Positions 1 through 7,016 are shown, counted from the first letter of the stretch. The stretch: DNA of 11,950 bases from Burkholderiaceae bacterium (GCA_023268425.1 JALRFN010000184.1:1-11950), one strand, 5' to 3'. Numbers and translations: made by a program. Notes: a model not told the origin generated them from the sequence alone.

Positions 1-78
1 TATATCAACCCCGCCGACGTGACCATGGCGATGGCCAAGGGCGCGCGCCAGCGTGGCGTGATCATCGAGCGCCGCTGG
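1..78 (+). CDS. FAD-dependent oxidoreductase fragment (dimethylglycine/sarcosine dehydrogenase-like)
   Basis: Frame 1 from the first base reads YINPADVTMAMAKGARQRGV and then IIERRW, with no start or stop inside the window. The pattern 'Y-[IN]-x-P-x-D-[VI]-T-x-A-[ML]-A-x-GAR-x-RGV' is characteristic of the FAD-binding DAO domain of dimethylglycine/sarcosine dehydrogenase-like flavoproteins, which oxidatively demethylate N-methyl amines or glycine derivatives. About 26 codons fit the family; after about position 78 the frame runs antisense into ung and resembles nothing. The piece therefore begins outside the window and is cut at 72-85. It faces the minus-strand ung gene tail to tail and has no functional link to its neighbours. 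It is most likely foreign sequence joined during assembly; the family call is moderately secure given the short length. Confidence 0.6.
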
Positions 79-230
79 CCCGGGCCCACCGAAAATGCCA
101 AGCCATTGGCCTGGCCTGCTTGGTGATAGGGGTCTTGTCCAACGATCACCACACGCACCCCATGCAAGGGCGTCAGGCGCAAAGCCCGCAAGGGCTGCGG
201 CGGATACATGATCACCCCACGCTGGCGCGC
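43..230. repeat. Inverted near-repeat pair of 23 bp (43-65 and 208-230)
   Basis: Bases 43-65 on the plus strand match the reverse complement of 208-230 at 22 of 23 positions; the single mismatch is the middle G/C. The arms are separated by 142 bases and straddle the suspected junction near 78. Both arms encode the same peptide ARQRGVI, one in the flavoprotein fragment on the plus strand and one in Ung on the minus strand. This may be coincidence of an Arg-rich stretch, or it may have contributed to a false join. Confidence 0.6.
76..90. other. Probable chimeric junction between ung and a flavoprotein gene
   Basis: On the minus strand the Ung family match runs to residues VGPG at 78 and then ends. 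On the plus strand the flavoprotein match ends at about 78. The boundary lies in a GC-only palindrome, GGCCCGGGCC, at 77-86. Two genes on opposite strands losing similarity at the same point is what a breakpoint looks like. Whether it is an assembly or amplification artefact or a real rearrangement cannot be settled from one sequence. An artefact is favoured because the other window end shows the same situation. Confidence 0.65.
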
Positions 231-389
231 CTCGCGCAAGGCCACTTGGAGTTGCTGCCCGGCAGCGCCTCGCGCAAAAGCCCTCACACAGTCAGCCCAA
301 CTGGCGTTAATAACTGTGTTGGCCCAAGGCCATTGAAGCGCTACTTCTGTCGCGCTCGAATCAACGGCATCTACACCCTCAGGGTTCAT
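78..389 (-). CDS. ung: Uracil-DNA glycosylase, C-terminally truncated
   Basis: Family 1 uracil-DNA glycosylase, which removes uracil from DNA as the first step of base-excision repair. The reading frame starts at ATG 389 (MNPEGVDAVD). It contains RGVIMYPPQPLRAL (57-70) and then VRVVIVGQDPYHQAGQANGL (78-97), which holds the water-activating loop GQDPYH (84-89, catalytic Asp 86), followed by AFSVGPG (98-104). About 104 residues are present. The family is normally about 220-260 residues, so the C-terminal half with the HPSPLS-type DNA-binding loop is missing. After VGPG the frame stays open to the window edge, but the sequence is antisense to an unrelated flavoprotein gene, so the loss is probably a contig artefact. 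The ATG overlaps the TGA of the preceding repeat-protein gene in ATGA and has no clear ribosome site of its own, suggesting translational coupling. Confidence 0.9.
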
Positions 390-2776
390 GCACCGCGCGA
401 CGAGGCTTGGCGAGCCAGCCATTGCACCTGGGCGTGAGCGCGCTCCATGCGCGTGGCCGCTTGGGGATCCGCGCGCCACAAGATCGCCATCACTTGCGTG
501 AGCACCGCCAGCGCAGCGGCAGGTTCCGGCTGCTGCGCTGCAATCGACGCCACCCACTCACACAGCGCCTCTTGACCCGTCGCCAAAGCCCACTCCGACG
601 CGTGACTCTGGCGATCCGCATGATCGAGCACGGCACGGTTGTGCTGCCGAGCTTGGGCCAAGGCCTCTGGGGCAGGTGGCTCCACCAAGGCTTGCGCTGT
701 TTTCGCAGAGGCCAACAACACCTGCACTTGCAACCAGGCGGGCGAACCGCTGGCTTCGCCGGTGTTGTTCAACCAAGTCTGCGCAACCTCGATCGCCTGC
801 GGTAAAGCATCGTTGTCGCCGTGGTCCAAAGCCACGCTCAACCATGCCTGAGCCATCAATTTGCGCACCGCTTGAGCCGCGGGCACACCCTTTTCGTCCA
901 GCAGTGGAAGGTGGTGCTGTAGGCGGTCAATGGCCGAGCGCAACAAAGTGGCATCGTCACGCATGGCCGCACGCTTGGTCTGACAAGCCAACAAGCCGTC
1001 CAGCACCGTCGCCAGATCGTGAGGCGAGAGTTCGGCCGCCTTGGTGCTCAGCACCGACTCATAGGTTTGTGCCGCTTGCTCTAACGCATCTGCATGCCCG
1101 CCCAATTCACCAACGCGTCGCAAAGCCGCAGCCATGCTGTGCGATGCCTGGGTCCACTGCACAGATTGCACCGTCGGGTCAAAGACACGCAAAGCGTCTC
1201 GATACGCCGATGCGGCCGACTGCAAGGCGGCCACTTGCTGCAAGCGGTAACCCACTTGCAGCCAAGCGTGGCCCAGATCAAATTGAAGCACTGCCCAATC
1301 AACGGGCGCCAACGCACGGGTGCGCTGCGATAAGGCCAAGGTGTAGGCCTCAATCGCCTGCTCAAACGCACGCACGCCTTGCTCTCGACGGCCCAATGCG
1401 TCATAAGCCCGCCCCATGGCGTGCTGCGTGGCCACCCAGTCTTGGGGAGAGCTGGACAGGGTGCGCACTTCCAAAGCTTCTTGAAAGCCCGCCACCGCTT
1501 GCCTCAGCTTGGCGCTGTCGTTTTGCTCCAAACCCAGTTGGGTCAACAAACTTGCCAAATGGTGTTTGGTGGTCGCCCATGCCGTCGGCTGCGTGTCTCG
1601 CGGCCGTTGCTGCAAAGCTTTTTCGAAGGCCTGCAAGGCCAAGACCAACTGCACAGAGTCCCGCTGAAGTTGGCCCAGCGCCTGCAACACCACACCGGAG
1701 TAGTGCATGCCATTGGCCCAAGCGCTGGCGTGATTTCCAGGCGTGTAGACCAGCAAGGCCTCATCCAACACGCGCACCGCCTCGTAGAGCACTTCGGCGT
1801 CGCGCTTTTGCCGTCCCCAGGCCGACAGCACACGCCCCAAATTGGTCTTCACCGCTGCCCAGCGCGTCCCGTGCACTGCTTGGCTCAGCACGGTCAATGC
1901 TGCACGGTAGACGTCTGCCGCACGCGACCAGTTGCTTTCGTCGCGGCGCATTTGGGCCAGAGACTCCAGAGCGTGACCCTGCATCACCAACAACATCGCC
2001 CAATCCTCGTCTTGGCTGATGGAGGCTTGCAAGCCAGCAGCGCGCTCGAACAAGGCCACCGCGTCTTGCAAAATCTGCGCATCCTGCAAACGCAAACCCC
2101 TGACCATCAAGGCTTCGGCGTGCACGCGCGTCAAACCCACTTGTGCAACAAGCGGCACTTCGGCTTGTACCGCTTGGGCGCTTGCGCCCACCATGTCCAG
2201 CGCGCGCTGGACATAAACGTCTTGCTTGGCCGCGCGGTACATGGCCAGCCACGCGGCCCCTGCCATGGTCGACAAAACCACCCCAGAGTGGTCGCCCAGC
2301 GTGTGTGCGGGCTCCAGCGTCCAAGCCTCCGCGCGCAGCAAAATATCCAGCAACAGTTCGAGTAAGCCCTTGCTGCACCCAGGCTGCACCGCTGGCAACA
2401 GCACCAATATTTGCAAAACGGCTTGCAAGGCTTTGTTGTCCGCTTGGGTTTGGCTGATTGGCCACAAGGCGCGCGTCACGGACGTGGCCAGCAAGGCGGA
2501 GGGCTCATTCTTCGCCACGACATGAAAAGCCCACGCCGACTGCGCTTCATCGCGCTGCGCCCAGCACACCACATCGGTGGCAGCCTGCTGCAAGAGCTCG
2601 TTGGCCCAAGCAGCGACCCCCTGCCCAGCCGCGGGCGAAGCAAGCATTTCAGCGTGTGTGCGTTTGAGGTCGGATAACGCTCGCTGCAACGACACTTGGG
2701 CACCAACATCAGCATCAGGCGGCACACACCACTTGATTTTCAACAGAGGCGCTGCTGCGCTGCTCGCTTCCGCCAT
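386..2776 (-). CDS. Large TPR-like helical repeat protein in the trp operon
   Basis: I do not recognise a named gene. From ATG 2776 (MAEASSAAAP) the product is about 796 residues, soluble, Ala/Leu/Gln-rich, with no signal peptide and no membrane segment. I chose this ATG because GGAG lies 6 bases upstream; the frame is open to a TTG at 2806, but nothing like a ribosome site precedes that codon. Residues 1-200 are helical-looking with no motif I can name. About 210-635 is a tandem array of 47-residue units resembling long-unit tetratricopeptide repeats: 'WA...G.AL..LG', then an Asp-containing turn, then 'L..AV..F..AL'. Such arrays usually bind proteins. It starts 36 bases after the trpC stop, and its TGA overlaps the ung ATG, so it is probably co-transcribed with both. 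It has no known role in tryptophan synthesis or uracil repair, and its position looks like an insertion into the trpC-ung junction. Confidence 0.85.
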   Translation of the reverse strand: MAEASSAAAPLLKIKWCVPPDADVGAQVSLQRALSDLKRTHAEMLASPAAGQGVAAWANELLQQAATDVVCWAQRDEAQSAWAFHVVAKNEPSALLATSVTRALWPISQTQADNKALQAVLQILVLLPAVQPGCSKGLLELLLDILLRAEAWTLEPAHTLGDHSGVVLSTMAGAAWLAMYRAAKQDVYVQRALDMVGASAQAVQAEVPLVAQVGLTRVHAEALMVRGLRLQDAQILQDAVALFERAAGLQASISQDEDWAMLLVMQGHALESLAQMRRDESNWSRAADVYRAALTVLSQAVHGTRWAAVKTNLGRVLSAWGRQKRDAEVLYEAVRVLDEALLVYTPGNHASAWANGMHYSGVVLQALGQLQRDSVQLVLALQAFEKALQQRPRDTQPTAWATTKHHLASLLTQLGLEQNDSAKLRQAVAGFQEALEVRTLSSSPQDWVATQHAMGRAYDALGRREQGVRAFEQAIEAYTLALSQRTRALAPVDWAVLQFDLGHAWLQVGYRLQQVAALQSAASAYRDALRVFDPTVQSVQWTQASHSMAAALRRVGELGGHADALEQAAQTYESVLSTKAAELSPHDLATVLDGLLACQTKRAAMRDDATLLRSAIDRLQHHLPLLDEKGVPAAQAVRKLMAQAWLSVALDHGDNDALPQAIEVAQTWLNNTGEASGSPAWLQVQVLLASAKTAQALVEPPAPEALAQARQHNRAVLDHADRQSHASEWALATGQEALCEWVASIAAQQPEPAAALAVLTQVMAILWRADPQAATRMERAHAQVQWLARQASSRGA
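1013..2002 (-). repeat. Array of exactly 47-residue protein repeats (141-bp coding period)
   Basis: Within the repeat protein, numbered from ATG 2776, tryptophans sit at 259, 306, 353, 400, 447, 494 and 541. Every step is 47 residues, and the next position, 588, is Leu in the clearly aligned SPHDLAT. Six of the tryptophans are followed by Ala or Val, giving DWA, RWA, AWA, AWA, DWV and DWA. Each unit continues with a Gly 8 to 10 residues later, a second helix, and 'AV..F..AL' before the next Trp. The unit before the first Trp is weaker but in phase. The DNA copies are strongly diverged, so this is an old protein-level repeat, not recent tandem duplication. Confidence 0.85.
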
Positions 2777-2812
2777 GCCCATCTCCATAAGAAACTTGAG
2801 TACCAAGCGCTA

Positions 2813-3604
2813 TTAAACATCAAACATTTCACGCAAAGCGAGACCTGGTTCGGATGCACGCATGAATGCTTCTCCAACCAAAAACGCATGGATGCCGTGC
2901 GCACGCAAGTCGCGCACATCTGCCGAGGTGGCGACCCCCGACTCGGTGACCAAGACCTTGTCCGCAGGACAGGCTGCACGCAAACGCACGCTGGTTTGCA
3001 AGTCGACTTCAAACGTGCGCAAATTGCGGTTGTTGACCCCGAGCAGAGGCGACTTCAAACGCAAGGCGCGTTCGAATTCGGTTTCATCATGCACCTCCAC
3101 CAACACCGACAAGTCGAGTGACAAGGCCAAGTCTTCAAATTCTTGCAGTTGGGCGTCGCCGAGGCATGCGGCGATCAACAACACGCAATCCGCCCCCATG
3201 GCGCGCGCCTCCCAAATTTGGTAGGCATCGACCATGAAATCTTTACGCAGCACCGGCAGGGTGCAGGCCGCGCGCGCTTGTTGCAAATAGGCGGGCGAGC
3301 CTTGGAAGAAATCCACGTCGGTGAGCACAGACAAACAGCAGGCGCCACCGGCCTCATAACTGCGGGCAATGTCCTGCGGCACAAAGGGATCGCGCAACAA
3401 GCCCTTGGACGGGCTCGCTTTTTTCACCTCGGCGATCACGGCGCTGTGGCCCGCCAAGGCCCGAGCTTGCACCGCCTGCGCAAACCCACGCGTTGGGCCT
3501 GCGGCCTGCGCTTGCGCACGCAACTCGCTCTCTGGCACGCGCGCACGCGCCTCAGCCACCTCTTGGTGTTTGCGAGCCACGATGGTTTGCAAGATATCGG
3601 TCAT
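2813..3604 (-). CDS. trpC: Indole-3-glycerol-phosphate synthase
   Basis: TrpC closes the indole ring, converting 1-(2-carboxyphenylamino)-1-deoxyribulose 5-phosphate to indole-3-glycerol phosphate. The 263-residue length fits a monofunctional enzyme, not the TrpC-TrpF fusion of enteric bacteria. Motifs in order: IAEVKKASPSKG (57-68, catalytic Glu59 and Lys61), SVLTD (92-96), LRKDFMVD (119-126, Lys121 general acid), LVEVHDE (168-174, Glu170), GVNNRNL (189-195), ESG (221-223) and LVGEAFM (242-248, phosphate binding), consistent with a complete beta/alpha barrel. ATG 3604 is preceded by GAGGAG at 8 bases, and 12 bases separate it from the trpD stop. It is the last recognisable trp gene before the operon runs into the repeat protein and ung. 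Confidence 0.97.
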   Translation of the reverse strand: MTDILQTIVARKHQEVAEARARVPESELRAQAQAAGPTRGFAQAVQARALAGHSAVIAEVKKASPSKGLLRDPFVPQDIARSYEAGGACCLSVLTDVDFFQGSPAYLQQARAACTLPVLRKDFMVDAYQIWEARAMGADCVLLIAACLGDAQLQEFEDLALSLDLSVLVEVHDETEFERALRLKSPLLGVNNRNLRTFEVDLQTSVRLRAACPADKVLVTESGVATSADVRDLRAHGIHAFLVGEAFMRASEPGLALREMFDV

Positions 3605-3616
3605 GGCTGCTGCTCC

Positions 3617-4636
3617 TCAGGCGTTTGAAAACGCGCGCCAACGGGTCAACACATCCAGGGCTGAACCATCGTCCAGCACTTGCGCAGCCCGCTGCACACC
3701 GTCTGCAATGCTGTCGCAGACGTTGGCGGCGTACAAAGCCGCGCCAGCATTCAACAAGACCACGTCGCGCGCAGGCCCACTTTGGCCTTCGAGCACGCCC
3801 ATCAACATGGCCTGTGATTCAGCCGGCGTCTTGACTTGCAACGCACGCTGACCCGCCATCGCGATGCCAAAGTCTTCGGGGTGGATTTCGTACTCGCTGA
3901 CTTGACCGTCCTTGAGCTCACCAACCAAGGTAGACGCACCCAGGGTGATTTCATCCATGCCATCTCGGCCATAGACGACCAAGGCGTGCTGCGCGCCAAG
4001 CTGCTGCAAGGCACGCACTTGGATACCGACCAAGTCTTCGTGAAACACGCCCATCAAGATATTGGGCGCCTCCGCTGGGTTGGTCAATGGGCCCAAGATG
4101 TTGAAGATGGTGCGTACCGCCATCTCTTTGCGCACCGGCGCGACGTTTTTCATCGCCGGGTGGTGGTTGGGGGCAAACATGAAGCCCAAGCCAATCTCCG
4201 CAATCGACTGGGCAATGCGCTCGGGGCTTTGCATGATGTTGATGCCCAGGGCCTCCAAGACATCCGCACTGCCAGACTTGCTGGAGACGCTTCGGTTGCC
4301 ATGCTTGGACACTTTGGCGCCTGCGGCAACTGCGACAAACATGCTGCAAGTGGACACGTTGAAAGTGTGCGAGCCATCACCGCCTGTGCCGACGATGTCG
4401 ACCAAATGCTTGCGATCGGCCACCGCCACATGGGTCGACATTTCGCGCATGACTTGCGCCGCAGCACTGATTTCGCCAATCGTCTCTTTCTTGACGCGCA
4501 GGCCCGTGATCAGGGCGGCCGTCATGACCGGGGACATCTCGCCGCGCATGATCATGCGCATCAAATGCAACATTTCGTCATGAAAGATTTCGCGATGCTC
4601 GATCACGCGTTGGACGGCTTCTTGAGGGGTAATCAT
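3617..4636 (-). CDS. trpD: Anthranilate phosphoribosyltransferase
   Basis: TrpD transfers phosphoribose from PRPP to anthranilate, giving phosphoribosylanthranilate. The 339 residues match the usual length of the stand-alone enzyme, so there is no TrpG fusion. The PRPP-binding loop GTGGDGSHTFNVST is at 83-96. The Mg/PRPP segment KHGNRSVSSKSGSADVLEAL begins at 111, the anthranilate-site region NHHPAMKNVAPVRKE spans 157-171, and the metal-binding DGMDE is at 225-229. All key residues appear intact. ATG 4636 has AAGGAG 8 bases upstream, and 13 bases separate it from the trpG stop, consistent with one transcript. Confidence 0.97.
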   Translation of the reverse strand: MITPQEAVQRVIEHREIFHDEMLHLMRMIMRGEMSPVMTAALITGLRVKKETIGEISAAAQVMREMSTHVAVADRKHLVDIVGTGGDGSHTFNVSTCSMFVAVAAGAKVSKHGNRSVSSKSGSADVLEALGINIMQSPERIAQSIAEIGLGFMFAPNHHPAMKNVAPVRKEMAVRTIFNILGPLTNPAEAPNILMGVFHEDLVGIQVRALQQLGAQHALVVYGRDGMDEITLGASTLVGELKDGQVSEYEIHPEDFGIAMAGQRALQVKTPAESQAMLMGVLEGQSGPARDVVLLNAGAALYAANVCDSIADGVQRAAQVLDDGSALDVLTRWRAFSNA

Positions 4637-4649
4637 CGTGTGGACTCCT

Positions 4650-5249
4650 TCAGGGGTGACGCGTGGGCACCATGTTCAAAAAATTCTGCAACAGCGCGTG
4701 ACCGTGCTCTGACAAGATGGATTCAGGGTGAAATTGCACCCCTTCTATGGGCAATTGTTTGTGGCGCACGCCCATGATCTCATCGTCATCACTCCAGGCC
4801 GTCACACTCAGGCAATCTGGCAAGCCCTCGCGCGCGATGGCCAGCGAGTGGTAACGGTTCACGGTGAATCGGCTGGGTAAGCCGGCAAAAACGCCTTGAC
4901 GTTTGGTGGTGATTTCACTGGTTTTGCCATGCATTTGCACCTGCGCCCGAACGATTTGCCCGCCGAAGACCGCGCCAATGCTTTGGTGCCCCAAGCACAC
5001 CCCCAGAATCGGCATCTTGCCGGCAAAGTGCTCGATCGCCGCCATCGAAATGCCCGCTTGCGGCGGGTCACACGGCCCGGGGGAAATCATCATGCAATCA
5101 CCCCGCGCGGCCTCCAAGTCGTTGAGCGTGACTTCGTCGTTTCGAAACACCAACACCTCAGCGCCCAACTCACCAAAGTACTGCACCAAATTGAAGGTGA
5201 AGCTGTCGTAGTTGTCCACGACCAACAAGCGCATGTTTTGTTTGGCCAT
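4650..5249 (-). CDS. trpG: Anthranilate synthase component II (glutamine amidotransferase)
   Basis: TrpG hydrolyses glutamine and channels ammonia to TrpE for anthranilate formation. It is a class I glutamine amidotransferase of 199 residues. Visible elements are VDNYDSFTFNLVQYFGELGA (11-30), the oxyanion region SPGPCDPPQAG (56-66), the nucleophile elbow GVCLGHQSIG (Cys85) and VQFHPES (171-177), which supplies His174 and Glu176 of the triad. ATG 5249 lies 3 bases after the trpE stop, with GGAG inside the end of trpE at 6 bases, so this start is preferred over the internal Met6. In some bacteria the same subunit also serves p-aminobenzoate synthesis (PabA). Nothing in the sequence excludes dual use. 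Confidence 0.96.
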   Translation of the reverse strand: MAKQNMRLLVVDNYDSFTFNLVQYFGELGAEVLVFRNDEVTLNDLEAARGDCMMISPGPCDPPQAGISMAAIEHFAGKMPILGVCLGHQSIGAVFGGQIVRAQVQMHGKTSEITTKRQGVFAGLPSRFTVNRYHSLAIAREGLPDCLSVTAWSDDDEIMGVRHKQLPIEGVQFHPESILSEHGHALLQNFLNMVPTRHP

Positions 5250-5252
5250 GCT

Positions 5253-6752
5253 TTACTCCAAGCCTTGTTCAACCAACTCGGCGGCACGCAAAATCGCTCT
5301 GGCCTTGTGCTCGGTTTCGCGCCACTCCATCTCGGGGACCGAGTCGGCCACCACGCCTGCGGCTGCCGCAACGTAAAGGGTTTGGTCTTTGATCACCGCC
5401 GTGCGAATGGCAATGGCGACGTCCATGTCACCGGCAAAGCTCAAGTAACCGCAAGCCCCGCCATAAACGCCACGTTTGTGCCGCTCCAAACGGTCAATGA
5501 TTTCCATCGCGTGCACCTTGGGGGCGCCGCTGAGCGTGCCGGCGGGAAAGCACGCGCGCAGCACGTCCATGTTGTCCAAGCCCTCGCGCAGTAGCCCTTC
5601 AACGTTGCTGACGATGTGCATCACGTGGCTGTAACGCTCCACACCAAATTGCTCGGTCACTTGGACACTGCCAATCTTGGCGATGCGGCCAATGTCGTTG
5701 CGCGCCAGGTCAATCAACATGACGTGCTCGGCACGCTCTTTGGGGTCAGCCAACAACTCCTGTTCTGCCGCCGCATCGGCCTCGGGCGTGACGCCACGAG
5801 GCCGCGTACCTGCCAGCGGACGAATGGTGACCTTCTTGCCCGCTGGGGTTTGCTCTTGACGCACCAAGATTTCTGGCGAGGCCCCCACGACGTGGTGGTC
5901 GCCAAAGTCGTAGTAGTACATGTAGGGGCTGGGGTTCAAGGACCGCAGGGCCCGATACAGCGCCAAAGGCGGCGCGACAAACGGCTTTTGCAAACGCTGG
6001 CCGATGACCACTTGCATGAACTCGCCTGCGGCGATCAGGCTTTTGGCCTCTTCAACGGCGGCTTCAAGCTGCGCCTGAGACACGGGCCGTTGCACCGCCG
6101 TCGGCGCATACCCGCCCAGGCGAGGCGCATGGGCAACTTGGGCCAGGCGCTCGTGCAGCACCCGCAAGCGCGCCTGCGCGCGCTCATAAGCATCGGCATG
6201 ACTGGGGTCAGCGTAGACGATTAAAGACAAACGCCCCAGCAAGTTGTCAACGACCGCCACCTCCTCTGTTTGCAACAAACAGATATCAGGCAAGCCCACG
6301 TCGTCGGGCGGGCAGGAATGGGCGAGCTTCTTTTCGATGTGGCGGACGGTGTCGTAGCCGAAATATCCCGCTAAGCCGCCGCAAAAACGCGGCAACTCTG
6401 GCAGTTCGGGCACGCGAAAGCGCGCCTTGTACGCGGCGATGGCGTCCAACGGGTTACCCGGCAACGTCTCCACCACCCCATCGCTTTGCCAGACGCAAGT
6501 GCGCGCAGCCTCACCAAACCCGCGCACCTCCAACCACTTGCGCGCAGGCAAGCCGATGAAGGAGTAACGCCCGAAGCGTTCGCCGCCCACCACGGACTCC
6601 AGCAAAAAGCTGCGCTCGGCGCCCTCGTCGCTTTGCGTGAGCTTCAAATACAAAGAAAGCGGGGTGTCCAAATCGGCAAAAACTTGGGACACCAATGGGA
6701 TGCGGTTGTAGCCCGCTTGGGCCAATGCATCAAATTCAGAACGTGTGATCAC
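5253..6752 (-). CDS. trpE: Anthranilate synthase component I
   Basis: TrpE converts chorismate and ammonia to anthranilate, the committed and feedback-inhibited step of tryptophan synthesis. I place the start at GTG 6752 (VITRSEFDALAQAGYNRIPL, first residue read as Met), giving 499 residues. AGGGG sits 6 bases upstream, and homologous proteins begin in this way; the frame stays open to an ATG at 6809, which would add 19 residues of unlikely sequence. The tryptophan-binding LLES is at 50-53 and NPSPYMYYY at 273-281, so feedback inhibition should be retained. The catalytic chorismate-binding signatures are PLAGTRPRG (312-320), LIDLARNDIGR (346-356), AGTLSGAPK (404-412) and GGACGYLSF (431-439). 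It is the first gene of the trpEGDC operon, and its stop is 3 bases from trpG. Confidence 0.97.
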   Translation of the reverse strand: MITRSEFDALAQAGYNRIPLVSQVFADLDTPLSLYLKLTQSDEGAERSFLLESVVGGERFGRYSFIGLPARKWLEVRGFGEAARTCVWQSDGVVETLPGNPLDAIAAYKARFRVPELPELPRFCGGLAGYFGYDTVRHIEKKLAHSCPPDDVGLPDICLLQTEEVAVVDNLLGRLSLIVYADPSHADAYERAQARLRVLHERLAQVAHAPRLGGYAPTAVQRPVSQAQLEAAVEEAKSLIAAGEFMQVVIGQRLQKPFVAPPLALYRALRSLNPSPYMYYYDFGDHHVVGASPEILVRQEQTPAGKKVTIRPLAGTRPRGVTPEADAAAEQELLADPKERAEHVMLIDLARNDIGRIAKIGSVQVTEQFGVERYSHVMHIVSNVEGLLREGLDNMDVLRACFPAGTLSGAPKVHAMEIIDRLERHKRGVYGGACGYLSFAGDMDVAIAIRTAVIKDQTLYVAAAAGVVADSVPEMEWRETEHKARAILRAAELVEQGLE

Positions 6753-6783
6753 CCTAATCCCCTGTGAACCATCGGTCGCGTGC

Positions 6784-6838
6784 GCAAGCCACTGATGAGG
6801 GCTTGCCATTCCAACGCGCAGCCGCGCACGGCGACTGC
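6784..6838 (-). promoter_or_regulatory. Two hairpins in the putative trp leader
   Basis: Upstream of trpE the transcript can form an 8-bp stem at 6818-6838 (GCAGUCGC with GCGGCUGC, one G-U pair, 5-base loop) and a 7-bp stem at 6784-6806 (GCAAGCC with GGCUUGC, 9-base loop). The first arm of the first stem can also pair with UGGCGA at the end of the putative leader frame. CGUGCGCGG between the stems can pair with UUGCGCACG next to trpE, which gives the competing pairings typical of attenuators. Neither stem has a U-tract, so a classical intrinsic attenuator is not shown. Function is inferred. Confidence 0.35.
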
Positions 6839-6848
6839 ATCAGCCGAT

Positions 6849-6914
6849 TCAAACTCGCCAGGGCCAAGCTCCCCGATCGTGACGACCTGAAGCTGCGGGT
6901 TGATGGACAAACAT
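6849..6914 (-). CDS. Putative trp leader peptide with Trp-Pro-Trp
   Basis: A short frame ATG 6914 to TGA 6849 encodes 21 residues, MFVHQPAASGRHDRGAWPWR followed by V, with tryptophan codons at 17 and 19. It begins 162 bases ahead of the trpE start and is followed by hairpins able to pair alternatively. Paired Trp codons in a short upstream frame are the hallmark of ribosome-mediated trp attenuation. Against this, there is no Shine-Dalgarno before the ATG and no U-tract after the hairpins, and a two-Trp cluster in GC-rich sequence could occur by chance. A competing open frame covers the same bases on the same strand. Confidence 0.35.
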   Translation of the reverse strand: MFVHQPAASGRHDRGAWPWRV

Positions 6915-6921
6915 GTGCTGG

Positions 6922-6952
6922 AGTTTAGCGGAACTTCGTTGCCGTTTTCCAA
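6922..6952 (-). promoter_or_regulatory. Weak candidate promoter for the trp operon
   Basis: Reading leftward, TTGGAA (6947-6952) and TAAACT (6922-6927), separated by 19 bases, each match 4 of 6 bases of the sigma-70 hexamers. The site lies between the flagellar terminator and the putative leader, where a trp promoter is expected. Transcription would begin almost at the leader ATG, making that peptide nearly leaderless. Spacing and matches are poor, so this is only a candidate. No palindromic TrpR-like operator was identified by eye. Confidence 0.2.
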
Positions 6953-6992
6953 GCGCCAGCGGGCGGCGCCACACCGACCCCTGGTCAATGCA

Positions 6993-7016
6993 AACAGGCG
7001 CCCGCAGGCGCCTGTT
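6993..7016 (-). terminator. Hairpin terminator after the flagellar unit
   Basis: AACAGGCGCC (6993-7002) and GGCGCCTGTT (7007-7016) form a perfect 10-bp stem with a 4-base loop, starting 17 bases after the stop of the coiled-coil gene. In the minus direction the tail is TTTGCATTG counting the last stem bases, so the U-tract is weak. It probably ends the fliP-flhB transcript. Some read-through into trpE is possible. Confidence 0.65.

Noticed and set aside
120..437. 105-codon plus-strand frame at the left end
   Set aside because: Antisense to ung, whose GQDPYH motif fixes the true frame; no family resemblance in this one.
676..2019. 447-codon plus-strand open frame opposite the repeat-protein gene
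   Set aside because: It is Pro/Arg/Ala-rich, low in complexity and unlike any protein. It is the antisense shadow of a GC-rich gene whose own frame has a clear 47-residue repeat and operon overlaps.
6753..6809. N-terminal extension of trpE to an ATG at 6809
   Set aside because: The added 19 residues do not resemble TrpE N-termini, whereas GTG 6752 has AGGGG at 6 bases and gives the family-typical start.
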